Below, in pieces: positions 18,227 through 27,587 of a DNA stretch of 64,000 nucleotides. The stretch covers positions 1 to 64,000 of the forward strand of contig CAITYU010000124.1 in the NCBI GenBank assembly GCA_903896675.1, in the 5' to 3' direction. The notes under the pieces were generated by a model. That model searched no databases and was not told the DNA's origin. It worked only from the letters and a program-made list of their open reading frames with translations. Source of the DNA: an uncultured Planctomycetaceae bacterium (GTDB lineage: Bacteria; Planctomycetota; Planctomycetia; Planctomycetales; Planctomycetaceae). Numbering within the stretch: the stretch's first letter is position 1; each line of letters starts with the position of its first letter. The position numbers and the translations under genes are program-made.

Positions 18227-19666
18227 TCAGCCCGACACTGTGGCCTGCTGCGGCCCGCCCAGCAGCTTGTCCACATCATTGCTGACTATCACGCCGTAAT
18301 TCACGGCCCCCAGCCAGCCTGACATGATGATCCCCACACTGCCGGCATGATACAGCCCATGCACCTGCTGCGGCAGATCACGACTGACCTGCAAACCTTC
18401 AAACTTCGTCCCGAACGATGCCCCGGCGGGATGACGAGTATACCGCTGGAACGTCAGCGGTGTCGCCGCCTCCACATGATCCAGCACCTGCCGCACGTTC
18501 GGTACATACTGCTGCAGACAGTCCAGCGTCGTCTCAATCAGGTCCCGCTTCGCCTGCTCATACTCCTCTTCAGACAAACACGCCCAGTCCTCGTAACGCG
18601 CATTCGTGGAACTGACGATCAGCCAGCGATCGCTGCCAGGGCGAGTCTCCGGGTAGTAGAAGCTGAACGTACGACTGCTGACGTCACGGCTGAGCATCGC
18701 GTTGATGTCAAAACCACGATGCTCGGAATGAAACAGCAGATCACCGCAACCCGGATCAAAACCCTCGCCACGACGCAGCGCCATGTAGACCTGACACGAG
18801 CTGTTGTTCAGCCGCACCGCCCGCGCTGAATCCACAAACTGCCGATCAAAATGCTGCTCTCCTGCCAGCTCCAGAATCGTACTGCGAATACTGGCATTCG
18901 AAACCACCGCCCGACAGCCGATCCGCCGTCCATTCACCTGCACCGCCTGCACCCGCCGATCCGGACTGACCTCGATCCGCTCCACCAGACAGCGAACTCG
19001 CAGATCCACTCCGTTCTTCAGCAGCTCGTCCCGCATGCGAGTCACGAGGGAGTCCGTACCGCCCTGAAACGTGTACACGCCCTTCTGCATGAAATTGGAG
19101 AACACAATTCCGTAGGTGATCGCCGGATCCTCCAGAGTCGATCCGTTGGCGTACGTGATCGGTTCCATCAGCATCCGCACCACGTCATCCCGACCCGGAA
19201 AAAACTGTTCAAACAACTGCCGCGTCGTACGCGACTGCTCGTCGTAAAAGTTCATCCCGCGAGCCGTATCAAAAAACTGCTGTACCGTCTCAGGCAGAAT
19301 CCCGAATCGCTCAATCAGCAACCGCGTAAAATCCTCCCGATTGAAGGTCGTCCGAATCGAAAACTGAGGATTTTCGAAACGAATTCCCTTCAACTGCACA
19401 ATCGAATCGGCAATGTCCTGCGACCAGTACTTGCGGCAGCTTTTGATCATCCCATACGGAAATCCGTGCAGGGAAATGTCAAAAATATGGCCCCGCGATC
19501 GCTTGAACCACGTCGCCATGCCCCCCAACTGATAATGGTGCTCCAGCAGCAGCACACTGTACCCCTGCCGCGCCAGAATATTGGCAGACGTCAGACCGGC
19601 CAGCCCGCTGCCAATCACAATCACGTCGTAGAAATCCCGGGCACCCTTCAGAAAATCACGAGCCAT
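18227..19666 (-). CDS. CrtI/carotenoid-isomerase-like FAD-dependent oxidoreductase
   Basis: About 479 aa from the ATG at 19666. A dinucleotide-binding motif ([18 protein letters not shown]) lies near residue 15, followed by [16 protein letters not shown], where FAD is bound. The C-terminal [19 protein letters not shown] is the second FAD-contacting stretch of the phytoene desaturase/CrtISO/retinol saturase family. Members desaturate, isomerise or saturate polyenes. There are no other carotenoid or terpenoid genes in the window, so the substrate is open; planctomycetes are often pigmented, which makes a carotenoid plausible. The gene is convergent with the DUF4177-like gene. Confidence 0.8.
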   Translation of the reverse strand: MARDFLKGARDFYDVIVIGSGLAGLTSANILARQGYSVLLLEHHYQLGGMATWFKRSRGHIFDISLHGFPYGMIKSCRKYWSQDIADSIVQLKGIRFENPQFSIRTTFNREDFTRLLIERFGILPETVQQFFDTARGMNFYDEQSRTTRQLFEQFFPGRDDVVRMLMEPITYANGSTLEDPAITYGIVFSNFMQKGVYTFQGGTDSLVTRMRDELLKNGVDLRVRCLVERIEVSPDRRVQAVQVNGRRIGCRAVVSNASIRSTILELAGEQHFDRQFVDSARAVRLNNSSCQVYMALRRGEGFDPGCGDLLFHSEHRGFDINAMLSRDVSSRTFSFYYPETRPGSDRWLIVSSTNARYEDWACLSEEEYEQAKRDLIETTLDCLQQYVPNVRQVLDHVEAATPLTFQRYTRHPAGASFGTKFEGLQVSRDLPQQVHGLYHAGSVGIIMSGWLGAVNYGVIVSNDVDKLLGGPQQATVSG

Positions 19667-19807
19667 GCAGTTTCCGCGTCTTTCGGCTGTCTCTGAACAG
19701 GACAATACTGCCGAACAGCCGCTGCGGCCGCCCGGAATTCACCCCACCCCCCTTCCTACCCATTCACTCACGCAATCTCAAGCCGATCCGCCCGCACTAA
19801 CCAGTCT

Positions 19808-19836
19808 TTACCCGATTTGAAATCCTGTAATAGAAT
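19808..19836 (+). promoter_or_regulatory. Possible sigma-70 promoter
   Basis: TTTACC at 19808-19813 and TAGAAT at 19831-19836 are 17 bases apart, 4 of 6 and 5 of 6 matches to the consensus. They lie about 55 bases before the secreted-protein gene at 19892. This was found by eye only. Confidence 0.3.
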
Positions 19837-19891
19837 ACCGAGTCAGCAGCCGGAATTTGTCCGGCATCCCCACAACAGATTTCGGTGAACC

Positions 19892-21667
19892 ATGATGAAA
19901 CTCATCACCCGCCTCACTTCCACACTCGCCCTGCTGTTCCTCTGCACCAGCCATTCCAGCGCCCAAACCCCTCAGGACTCCCGGATTACCATCCAGCACC
20001 CCGGTTTCGAGGTGCTCAAGAAAGATCTCAAGTCCCTGCTGGACCTGGGAACACCCGCAGAACAGAAACAGTGGTCAAATATCGAGGATTTCATTGATAC
20101 ATTTGTGGCCGGAATCGACAGTAGCCGACCATTCCAGGTGCAGCTGCTCGCCGGCATGACACCCTCCGGATACCTCGCCGCACTGCCGCTCGATGGTGGC
20201 TTCCAGACCTTCCGCGACAATGTCGAAGGACTGGGCTACGAACTGAAACGCGACGCCAAAGACACCTCGCTCTACCAGTTCAATATGACCCTCGATTCCG
20301 AACAGGAATCCACTCCCGGAACCGAAGCCGTCGAAGATGTGGGCTGGATGCGAGTCCTCTCAGATGTTGAATACCTCGTGCTTTCCATGTCCTCCAGGCG
20401 CAGCAGCCTGCCACCGCTGAAGGAACTGACACTCGCTGCCAAAACCGGCGATTTCGCCGGTGGCACCGCCGCTGTCATGCAACTGACAAATCCGGATGCC
20501 ACAGAAGCCGGACAAAAGCACCGTCGCACCATTTTCGCCGGCAATCGCAGGTCCACCATGGATGCCCTGAAGAAACGCCCCGACGAAACTGCAACCCGCT
20601 TCGAAATGCGAAAACTGTCCAGCAACCTGATGCTGGATGAGGTGGAACGAGCCGCTGCCGAATCAGAGGATCTGAAAATCTCCATGCAGATGGATCATGC
20701 CACCGCAGGAGCCCCCAGTCTGAGCGTTGAGGGTGACCTTGTCGCCATTCCCGGTACCGGACTGGCCACCGCACTGCAGCAGTTCAACTCACGCCCCGAT
20801 GCCTTCGCCGGCATCACCCGACTTCCCGGTTCGGCCCTGTCACTGCGCATCAATCACCCGGTTGACGACATGCGCAAAGCCGGTATGGTCTCCTTCCTCA
20901 ACCTCGTCCGCGACGAAATCTCCGCCAAGCTGAAAAATGTCAGTCAGCGACCAGCCTCCGAAAAGGAAGCCATCGACAAAGTCGTCACCGACATCACCAC
21001 GCATCTGCGTTCCGGCATCGAATCCGGCTGGATGAACGTCTTCGTTGAATCCGTTCCCGACGGCAAGGGAGGCTTCACCAGCATTGGTGCCTACAACGCC
21101 GCCAATGCCGCTTCACTGACCGACATCCTGCCACGCATGAAGGACATGCACCCCGGCACACAGGTCGAACTCAACGTCGACAAAGTGGGCGATTATGCGA
21201 TTCATCGAGTCCAGTTGGGTGAAGGTCTGCTGGACGTCTTTGATCGACTGTTCGGAGTCCGCCGCGACACCTTCGTCGCTGTCGGCAGTGACTACGTCTG
21301 GCTGTCCTCCGGTGACAATGCTCTCGAGTCGCTGAAAAAGTCCCTCGCCACACTGGCCCCGCCAGCAGCCACCCCCGCTGCCGTGCACCTCGAAATCACA
21401 ATGCTGCCATGGGCCCGTCAGATGAACGACTTCTACAGCAAACAGACACCCCCGAAGGAACGTGAAGCACTCTCCGCATGGAAAGCTGCCGAACGCAGTC
21501 GCGCACGCGGGCTGGAAGCCTTCGAAAAAGGCAATGATTCCATCGTTGTTGATGTTAAAGCAGAAGCCGGTCACCTGCTGACCTCCGTCAGACTCGACAC
21601 CGGCATCCTGCGATTCATCGGCAAGGAGATGGCAGCCTTCTCCAAAGAAAACCTTGAAGCCGAGTAA
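19892..21667 (+). CDS. Secreted protein of unknown function, 591 aa
   Basis: A clear signal peptide (LITRLTSTLALLFLCTSHSS, cut near AQT) is followed by about 565 soluble residues without membrane segments. The pattern resembles long secreted planctomycete proteins of unknown function, with two similar-looking alpha/beta halves (LLAGMTPSGYLAALPLDGG in the first, TFVAVGSDYVWLSSGDNAL in the second). No catalytic or cofactor motif is recognised. ScpB starts only 27 bases after its stop on the same strand, so the two may be cotranscribed although their jobs appear unrelated. Confidence 0.7.
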   Translation: MMKLITRLTSTLALLFLCTSHSSAQTPQDSRITIQHPGFEVLKKDLKSLLDLGTPAEQKQWSNIEDFIDTFVAGIDSSRPFQVQLLAGMTPSGYLAALPLDGGFQTFRDNVEGLGYELKRDAKDTSLYQFNMTLDSEQESTPGTEAVEDVGWMRVLSDVEYLVLSMSSRRSSLPPLKELTLAAKTGDFAGGTAAVMQLTNPDATEAGQKHRRTIFAGNRRSTMDALKKRPDETATRFEMRKLSSNLMLDEVERAAAESEDLKISMQMDHATAGAPSLSVEGDLVAIPGTGLATALQQFNSRPDAFAGITRLPGSALSLRINHPVDDMRKAGMVSFLNLVRDEISAKLKNVSQRPASEKEAIDKVVTDITTHLRSGIESGWMNVFVESVPDGKGGFTSIGAYNAANAASLTDILPRMKDMHPGTQVELNVDKVGDYAIHRVQLGEGLLDVFDRLFGVRRDTFVAVGSDYVWLSSGDNALESLKKSLATLAPPAATPAAVHLEITMLPWARQMNDFYSKQTPPKEREALSAWKAAERSRARGLEAFEKGNDSIVVDVKAEAGHLLTSVRLDTGILRFIGKEMAAFSKENLEAE

Positions 21668-21694
21668 TCCCCAGAGACTTCCGGACCCGTCGCC

Positions 21695-22516
21695 ATGCCG
21701 CTCTCGGATCACAACCCGGACGATCCGGCAGATCTTCTGCCGGATGACGGTGATGGCGAACAGGATTTCGACTTCAGCGACATCGAACTGGCCTATCGCC
21801 AGGCTCTCGAAGCACTCGATGCCGCTGAACAGCAGATCGGCTCCGCACTCGTCGACTTCGCCGAACCGGCCACCGGCGATGAATCGCACGGAGCCCCCGG
21901 GTTGTCCATCGGAGCACAGCTGGCCGAAGACCTGCAGACTCAGGCCGCCACCGAACAGCAGTCACAGACGATGCTGGTGGAAGGTGTGCGGCGAGTCACT
22001 CCGAGGGAAGTCATTGAAGCCGCTCTGTTCGTCGGTGGCGAAGTCGCACTCACCGCCCGCAGACTGGCTTCCATGATCGGGCAGGACGTTGACAGTCGAG
22101 TCGCCGTGTCCATCATCGACTCGCTCAATCAGACGTGGTCCCGCGAAAATCGCCCCTACGAAATCCGCATGTACGAAGGCGGATACCGCCTCGACTTACG
22201 CGAAGAATTTGCTGATGTCAGCACCCGCACCTTCGGCACCGGTCCACGCGATGTCAAACTGGCTCCGGAAACCCTGGAAATGCTGGCTTTCATCGCCTGG
22301 AATCAGCCGGCCAGCACCGAAGACCTGCAGCAGGTGCGGAAACCCACGGCACAGACAGCCCTGAGACAACTGCTGAGACTGCAGCTGGTGGCGATCGAAC
22401 GCACCGGAGCCAAACGCTCGGATATCGCCTACCGCACCACCCCGAAATTCCTCAGCGTGTTCGGCCTGAAATCCCTGGAAGAACTGCCCACAGCAGACAT
22501 CTTCCAGTTCAAATAA
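21695..22516 (+). CDS. scpB: Segregation and condensation protein B
   Basis: 273 aa. The core (about residues 95-265) matches ScpB, the winged-helix kleisin partner in the SMC-ScpA-ScpB condensin: REVIEAALFVGGEVALTARR, then PYEIRMYEGGYRLDLREEF, LEMLAFIAWNQPAS (the PITR-type stretch of other ScpB proteins) and IAYRTTPKFLSVFGLKSLEE. An acidic N-terminal extension of about 90 residues (DDPADLLPDDGDGEQDFDFS) is extra relative to the usual length near 180-200. scpA and smc are not in the window. It acts in chromosome compaction and segregation. Confidence 0.9.
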   Translation: MPLSDHNPDDPADLLPDDGDGEQDFDFSDIELAYRQALEALDAAEQQIGSALVDFAEPATGDESHGAPGLSIGAQLAEDLQTQAATEQQSQTMLVEGVRRVTPREVIEAALFVGGEVALTARRLASMIGQDVDSRVAVSIIDSLNQTWSRENRPYEIRMYEGGYRLDLREEFADVSTRTFGTGPRDVKLAPETLEMLAFIAWNQPASTEDLQQVRKPTAQTALRQLLRLQLVAIERTGAKRSDIAYRTTPKFLSVFGLKSLEELPTADIFQFK

Positions 22517-22528
22517 CCAGCCACACAA

Positions 22529-23905
22529 TCACACAAACAGCTCGTGGATCTCGCGATATCCAAAATCCACCAGCGGAAACGGACGACCAGCCGGACCAGG
22601 CAGGTGCGAGTCCAGCTTCAGCCCCAGACTATGAAAAATCGTGGCAATCACGTCTCCCGGCTGCACCGGTCGGTCCGCCGGAACACCACCGATCGGATCA
22701 CTGGCCCCCACCACCTGACCGCCTTGTACACCACCGCCGGCAAATCCCACCGTGAAACACTGCGGCCAGTGGTCACGACCACCCGCCGGATTGACCTTCG
22801 GAGTCCTGCCGAATTCGGCCAGATTGCAGACGAGCGTATTGCCAAGCAGTCCCCGCTGATGCAAATCCTCAATCAGCGCGGAATAGCCCTGGTCGTACAG
22901 CGGGGCCACAATGTCACGCATGCCCTCAATCGAAGTAAATGGCTTCGAACCGTGTATGTCCCACGTCAGCTCATCAAACACCGTCAGAAAGGTGTTGATC
23001 GTCACAAAACGCACGCCCGCTTCCACCAGCCGACGTGACAACAGACAGCACTGACCAAAACGGTTCAGACCATAACGCTCACGAACACTCTGAGGTTCCT
23101 GCTGCAGATCAAAGGCATTCCGCGCGGCCGGGCTGGACATCAGCCGCCACGCCGCCTCAAAGTTCCGCCCCATCATCTCTGCGTTTTCGGTTGCTTCGAA
23201 ATCCTGCACCGCCGAATCCACCAGATCCCGCAGCCGACGACGACGATCCAGACGCACTTCCGGCAGTGTCGATGGAGGCAACAGGTCGGGCACTTTGAAA
23301 TCCGGCTTCGATGGATCCGCCATCAGCGCGAACGGATCATTCGCCTTACCCAGAAATCCACCCGCCTGACCGTTGGGAAGATTGCCACCACCACGACCCA
23401 TGGTTTCCGGCAGCACCACAAACGGAGGCAGATCGGAACGACGGCCACGCAGATAACTGACCACGGAACCGGCATGCGGAGTATTCACGCCACCCTGAAA
23501 CTGACGCCCCGTCTGCATCATCTGCCAGCCCGCATCATGCACCGCCGCACCCGTATGATGACAGCTGCGAACCAGTGACAGGTGCCTGGCAATCTGCGAG
23601 TGACGCGGCAGAATCTCTGACAGATGATAACCACCGCTGGTCGAAATCGGCTTGAAAGGCCCCCGCACTTCCAGCGGTGCCTCAGGCTTCATGTCAAATG
23701 TGTCCAGTTGACTGGGAGCCCCCAGGTTGAAGATCATGATGCACGAACGCTGGTCATGACCACTGGCCACTCGGCCCTGCTCTTCAGCCTGCAGGTAATT
23801 CGCCAGCGACAGACCGCCGACACCCAGAGTCCCCACCTGCATGAAGTCCCGACGAGTCGTACCGTCACACGTCTGAGCAGTCCCGTTGCCGGTCAGATTC
23901 AGCAT
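22529..23905 (-). CDS. DUF1501 secreted protein (Tat signal)
   Basis: About 458 aa from the ATG at 23905. A twin-arginine signal (TRRDFMQVGTLGVGGLSL) is followed by the planctomycete DUF1501 pattern: SCIMIFNLGAPSQLDTFDMK, LSLVRSCHHTGAAVHDAG, NLAEFGRTPKVNPAGGRDHW and GDVIATIFHSLGLK. DUF1501 proteins are distant members of the alkaline phosphatase/sulfatase superfamily. They are exported and usually encoded beside a DUF1549/DUF1553 protein; here no such neighbour exists. The function is unknown. The gene is convergent with scpB, 12 bases apart. Confidence 0.88.
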   Translation of the reverse strand: MLNLTGNGTAQTCDGTTRRDFMQVGTLGVGGLSLANYLQAEEQGRVASGHDQRSCIMIFNLGAPSQLDTFDMKPEAPLEVRGPFKPISTSGGYHLSEILPRHSQIARHLSLVRSCHHTGAAVHDAGWQMMQTGRQFQGGVNTPHAGSVVSYLRGRRSDLPPFVVLPETMGRGGGNLPNGQAGGFLGKANDPFALMADPSKPDFKVPDLLPPSTLPEVRLDRRRRLRDLVDSAVQDFEATENAEMMGRNFEAAWRLMSSPAARNAFDLQQEPQSVRERYGLNRFGQCCLLSRRLVEAGVRFVTINTFLTVFDELTWDIHGSKPFTSIEGMRDIVAPLYDQGYSALIEDLHQRGLLGNTLVCNLAEFGRTPKVNPAGGRDHWPQCFTVGFAGGGVQGGQVVGASDPIGGVPADRPVQPGDVIATIFHSLGLKLDSHLPGPAGRPFPLVDFGYREIHELFV

Positions 23906-24097
23906 CGCCACGCCCTTTTCTGTAGGTTTTACACGACCCGGACAACCGCCCCGGCACCACCACAACATACCACGCAGAACGACTATGGGCAATAACCGGG
24001 GAATTAAGAGGCAAAATCCGCGGCATCTGGCATCCGCAGGCCGGATACGGTAGGCTGTTCACCTGAGTCTGTACTTCCCTGCCATCGGAGACCCGCC

Positions 24098-24730
24098 ATG
24101 CTGCGTACTGTGCTGCTGCTGACCACCGCCCTGCTGACTCTGACCACAAACACATTCGCCTCTGACAAAGACGGCGAATGGAAAACCATGTTCGACGGAA
24201 AATCACTGGATGGCTGGAAAGCCAGCGAAAACCGGGATTCATGGAAAGTGGTCGACGGAAATCTGGTCTGCCACGGACCCCGCAGCCACCTGTTCTACTC
24301 AGCAGAAAAAGACACCTTCAAAAACTTCGAATTCGAATGCGAAGTGATGACCACCCCCGGCAGCAACGCCGGCATCTACTTCCATACTCGCTACCAGGAA
24401 ACCGGCTGGCCACGCTACGGCCTCGAATGCCAGGTCAACGTCACACAGTCCGATCCGAAAAAATCCGGCAGCCTGTACGGAGTCGTCGATGTTCCGAATC
24501 CAGGGCTGAAGGACAACGAATGGTACAAAACCAGCATTCGGGTGGAAGGTCGGCATATCGTGATCAAAATCAATGACAAAATCACCGTCGACTACACCGA
24601 ACCGGAAGGCAAACCCGCCTTCTCCGCCGAATTCGAACGTCGCCTTGGTGACGGGACCTTCGCCCTGCAGGCTCACGACCCCGACAGCAAAGTCCACTTC
24701 CGCAACCTCAAAGTCCGTCGGCTGAAGTGA
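24098..24730 (+). CDS. Secreted DUF1080 (3-keto-disaccharide hydrolase-like) protein
   Basis: 210 aa with a signal peptide (MLRTVLLLTTALLTLTTNTF, cut near ASD). The rest is one concanavalin-like jelly-roll of the DUF1080 family: WKTMFDGKSLDGWKASENRD, FEFECEVMTTPGSNAGIYFH, and the closing DGTFALQAHDPDSKVHFRNL. Some family members hydrolyse 3-keto-glycosides; others appear only to bind sugar. These proteins are very numerous in planctomycetes, which break down complex polysaccharides. It is transcribed alone, with a repeat-rich region after it. Confidence 0.88.
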   Translation: MLRTVLLLTTALLTLTTNTFASDKDGEWKTMFDGKSLDGWKASENRDSWKVVDGNLVCHGPRSHLFYSAEKDTFKNFEFECEVMTTPGSNAGIYFHTRYQETGWPRYGLECQVNVTQSDPKKSGSLYGVVDVPNPGLKDNEWYKTSIRVEGRHIVIKINDKITVDYTEPEGKPAFSAEFERRLGDGTFALQAHDPDSKVHFRNLKVRRLK

Positions 24731-24763
24731 ACAGGTGGGGCAGTCAGCCAGTGAACAGGTGGG
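24726..24763. repeat. 14-base direct repeat pair
   Basis: AGTGAACAGGTGGG occurs at 24726-24739, covering the DUF1080 stop codon, and again at 24750-24763, a 24-base period. It may be a small local duplication. Confidence 0.6.
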
Positions 24764-24923
24764 CTGGTGGGCCGAAACGGGGAATGTCCACCAGTGGCTG
24801 TGATCGCTGGTGCTGTCTCCGGTAACAGACTGGTCTGCTCTCCCCCACCGGGTTCACATCAATGCTCACAGCCCCGCACCCCCCACCCCCCACCGAACAT
24901 CACCCATCTGCCACGTATCAATG

Positions 24924-24950
24924 CACTCCACACACTCCACACACTCCACA
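24924..24950. repeat. Three tandem 9-base repeats
   Basis: CACTCCACA is repeated three times without change at 24924-24932, 24933-24941 and 24942-24950, immediately before the heptamer array. Confidence 0.9.
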
Positions 24951-24953
24951 CCT

Positions 24954-25035
24954 ACTGACCACTGACTACTGACCACTGACCACTGACTACTGACCACTGA
25001 CCACTGACCACTGACAACTGACAACTGACAACTGA
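24954..25035. repeat. Heptanucleotide tandem array (ACTGACN)
   Basis: Eleven full units of ACTGACC, ACTGACT or ACTGACA run from 24954 to 25030, plus a partial ACTGA to 25035. Variants are grouped: C and T forms first, three A forms last. The array ends 20 bases before the GTG start of the bifunctional nuclease gene, so it probably lies in that gene's promoter or leader. Similar heptameric arrays are known in intergenic regions of filamentous cyanobacteria. Confidence 0.9.
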
Positions 25036-25054
25036 AAAAATCCGGAGCCCTTTT

Positions 25055-25456
25055 GTGTCTGTCCGCATGGAACTTTCCCGCATCGTTGACTGCGATCTGA
25101 ACGATCAGCATTGGGTTCACCTGACCGAAGCAGGAGGAACTCGTTCGCTGCAGATTGTGATTGGTCAAACCGAAGCGGCTGCAATCAATCGTCGCCTGCT
25201 GGACAGTCCACCGTTTCGGCCCCTGACACATCAACTGATCTGCAACATTGTGGAAGCATTGCAGGGGCATTTTGAAGAGCTGATGATTTCATCACTGAAG
25301 GATCACACCTACTACGCCACGTTGAAGATTCGCGTGGGCGAAGAAGTGATACCGATTGACTGTCGTCCCAGTGACGGACTGGCGATCGCGGTGCATCATG
25401 CACCGATCCTGCCGATTTATGTGGAAGAATCGGTGCTGCAGGCCGCCGGTAGCTGA
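25055..25456 (+). CDS. Bifunctional nuclease domain (DUF151) protein
   Basis: 133 aa. The GTG start at 25055 is set by GGAG at 25044-25047, seven bases upstream; an ATG at 25067 is less well placed. The whole protein is one BFN/DUF151 domain: LTEAGGTRSLQIVIGQTEAA, PLTHQLICNIVEALQG, YYATLKIRVGEEVIPIDCRP and SDGLAIAVHHAPILPIYVEE. Plant relatives have DNase and RNase activity; the bacterial role is not settled. The heptamer array is just upstream. Confidence 0.88.
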   Translation: MSVRMELSRIVDCDLNDQHWVHLTEAGGTRSLQIVIGQTEAAAINRRLLDSPPFRPLTHQLICNIVEALQGHFEELMISSLKDHTYYATLKIRVGEEVIPIDCRPSDGLAIAVHHAPILPIYVEESVLQAAGS

Positions 25457-25558
25457 CCGCCTCAACAGCACCAACAGTGACAAACCCGCTCCCTCATGGT
25501 ACTTCCGTGGCCAAAAACTGCGGACCACACCCTGCGCAACACACCCCGCAATGACAGC

Positions 25559-27478
25559 TCAGGGTGATGTCACCTGCACCTGCACCACCCGGCCTCGATA
25601 CTGACCACCTGCAACTGATACGACCGGCTGGCCATTGTCCACGCCCACACAGAAATCTTCCTGCGGCTGACGCAACAGCAGTCCCGCCCCCACAGCTTCC
25701 TGCCACACACCACCATCAACCGACAACCGCAACTTCCCGTCCCGCTGCAGCTCGGCCACCAACTGCACCGATCGTCCCGACTCAACCCGCTCACCACGCA
25801 CCTCAAACAACTGCTCACCCTGTCGCACTGAAAACACCGGACGACCCTCCGACAACCACAGTGACCAGCCCACTGCGGTGCCACCCTGGGCCGCCAGCAC
25901 GCCACCTTCCGACTCCCGCACAAACTCCACCCGCACCCGAAACGCCCGACCAGCAATCTGCGGCGCGTTACGGCCACTGCGAGTTTCACCGAGTGGCGGA
26001 TTGGTCAGTTCCAGAGCCCGGAATGGTCCCACCGCAGACTGCTTCTGTTTTTGTTTCCCCGCTTCAGCCTCCATCTCATACAACGTCCGCGGCTGCGCCA
26101 CGACACCAGCCGGACGCCGCTCAGTTGCCGTCTCACCACCAATCGCAGCCACCTGCGCCTGCGCCAGAGCCTGCAGCTCACGCACCAGCTCCGGATGCTC
26201 ACCAGCCACATTCTGCTGCTCACCCATATCCGTAGCCAGATTGTACAACCGAGGTACCACCTGCGGATCATCCACCACCGCCCCGCTCGTCTGCGGCTGC
26301 ACGGCCACCGCCAGTTTCCACGGACCACGACGCACCGCCTGCAGATTGTACCCGGAGAAGTAATAGTGCTCCTGCCGCCCCGAGACCTCCGCAGTGGCCG
26401 CTTCCGCAAACAGCAGTGGCGTCAGACTGCGACCATCCACCGTTCGCTCCACCTCCACCACACCGCCCGCCAGCTCCACACACGTCGGCAGCACATCAAT
26501 CGTCCCGGCGATCCGGTCAGTGCTGCCACCCGCCGGAATTCGACCAGGCCACCACGCCACCGTCGGCACACGCACACCACCCTCCCACGTACTGCCCTTG
26601 CCACCACGCAACGGTCCTGCACTGCCACCATCCGCACCACGAATCAGCCACGGGCCATTGTCACTGGTAAACAGCACCAGAGTCCTGCGGTCCAGGTGTC
26701 GCTGACGCAACTCGTCCAGGATCTGCCCCACACTCCAGTCCACCTCCTCCACCCAGTCACCAAAACGACCGTTGCCCGAGCGACCGCGAAAGGCCGATCC
26801 AGGCCAGATCGGAGTATGCACGGCCGTGTGCGGCAGATACAGAAAAAATGGCTGATCGCCAGCCTCGCGGATAAACCGCAATGCCTCTTCCGTGTACAAC
26901 CGCGTGATATCACTCTGGTCCGCGTCCCGCAGCAATCGGTCCACCGCATTGTCCCGCAGCAGTGGCACCACCGGCTCAGCACCACCCTTCGCCCGACGCT
27001 GCATGTCATTTGAATAGGGTATACCCAGATACCGATCAAAGCCCTGCTGCAATGGCAGAAACTCGGGCTGGTCACCCAGATGCCATTTGCCGAAACAGGC
27101 GGTCCGATAACCCCGTTCCCGCAGATACTCGGCCACCGTCTTTTCCGCCGGATTCAAGCCCTGACCACCGCCCGGAAAATACACCCCCGGCACCGACACC
27201 CGCACTCCATAGCAGCCCGTCAACAACTGCGCTCTGGCAACTGAACAAACCGGCGCCGAGTAAAAGGATGTCAGTCGCAGACCTTCCGACGCCATCCGGT
27301 CGAGGGCCGGAGTCTTCTGCAGCGTCGCGCCATAGGGGCCAATGTCACCATAACCCAGATCATCCACCAGAATCACGATGATGTTTGGCTGCCTGTCAGT
27401 TTGACCGAAGCCATGATCCGACAGCATACACCAACTGCACAACGCAAGACACACGTGGACTACGCCGTTCAGCCGCAT
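25559..27478 (-). CDS. Secreted arylsulfatase-family protein with altered sulfatase signature
   Basis: About 639 aa from the ATG at 27478, preceded by GGGGAG; longer frames would overlap dcd. A signal peptide (VVHVCLALCSWCMLSDHGFG) leads into the sulfatase fold: PNIIVILVDDLGYGDIGPYG (metal Asp pair), FGKWHLGDQ, LPHTAVHTPIWPGS and LFTSDNGPWLIRG. The formylglycine site reads CSVARAQLLTG with Cys78, so the usual Pro two residues after the Cys (C-x-P-S-R) is Val and Ala replaces Ser. The C-terminal 170 residues form a separate beta-rich domain (VRVEFVRESEGGVLAAQGGT). It probably removes sulfate from polysaccharides, or is a variant that is matured differently. Confidence 0.88.
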   Translation of the reverse strand: MRLNGVVHVCLALCSWCMLSDHGFGQTDRQPNIIVILVDDLGYGDIGPYGATLQKTPALDRMASEGLRLTSFYSAPVCSVARAQLLTGCYGVRVSVPGVYFPGGGQGLNPAEKTVAEYLRERGYRTACFGKWHLGDQPEFLPLQQGFDRYLGIPYSNDMQRRAKGGAEPVVPLLRDNAVDRLLRDADQSDITRLYTEEALRFIREAGDQPFFLYLPHTAVHTPIWPGSAFRGRSGNGRFGDWVEEVDWSVGQILDELRQRHLDRRTLVLFTSDNGPWLIRGADGGSAGPLRGGKGSTWEGGVRVPTVAWWPGRIPAGGSTDRIAGTIDVLPTCVELAGGVVEVERTVDGRSLTPLLFAEAATAEVSGRQEHYYFSGYNLQAVRRGPWKLAVAVQPQTSGAVVDDPQVVPRLYNLATDMGEQQNVAGEHPELVRELQALAQAQVAAIGGETATERRPAGVVAQPRTLYEMEAEAGKQKQKQSAVGPFRALELTNPPLGETRSGRNAPQIAGRAFRVRVEFVRESEGGVLAAQGGTAVGWSLWLSEGRPVFSVRQGEQLFEVRGERVESGRSVQLVAELQRDGKLRLSVDGGVWQEAVGAGLLLRQPQEDFCVGVDNGQPVVSVAGGQYRGRVVQVQVTSP

Positions 27479-27587
27479 CGAATTCACTCCCCAATAACCC
27501 AGCACCGGCTGGCCCCACAGTTCTGTTCTGCATGCCGGGATGCTCTTCTCGCCATGGATGCAGAGGCAGGGCCGAGGTGTTCCGGGG

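Larger units (their letters stand above)
24731..25054. other. Repeat-rich intergenic region
   Basis: About 320 bases lie between the DUF1080 gene and the bifunctional nuclease gene. It has the second copy of the 14-base repeat, three nonamers (24924-24950), the heptamer array (24954-25035) and GGAG at 25044-25047, the ribosome-binding site of the next gene. I see no gene in it. Confidence 0.7.

Noticed and set aside
24954-25035. Possible small CRISPR array
   Set aside because: The repeats are only 7 bases long and directly adjacent, with no spacers and no cas genes nearby.
24866-25270. 134-codon minus-strand frame with a repeated Gln-Trp-Ser-Val-Val product
   Set aside because: The repeat peptide is just the translation of the heptamer array, and the frame overlaps the bifunctional nuclease gene.
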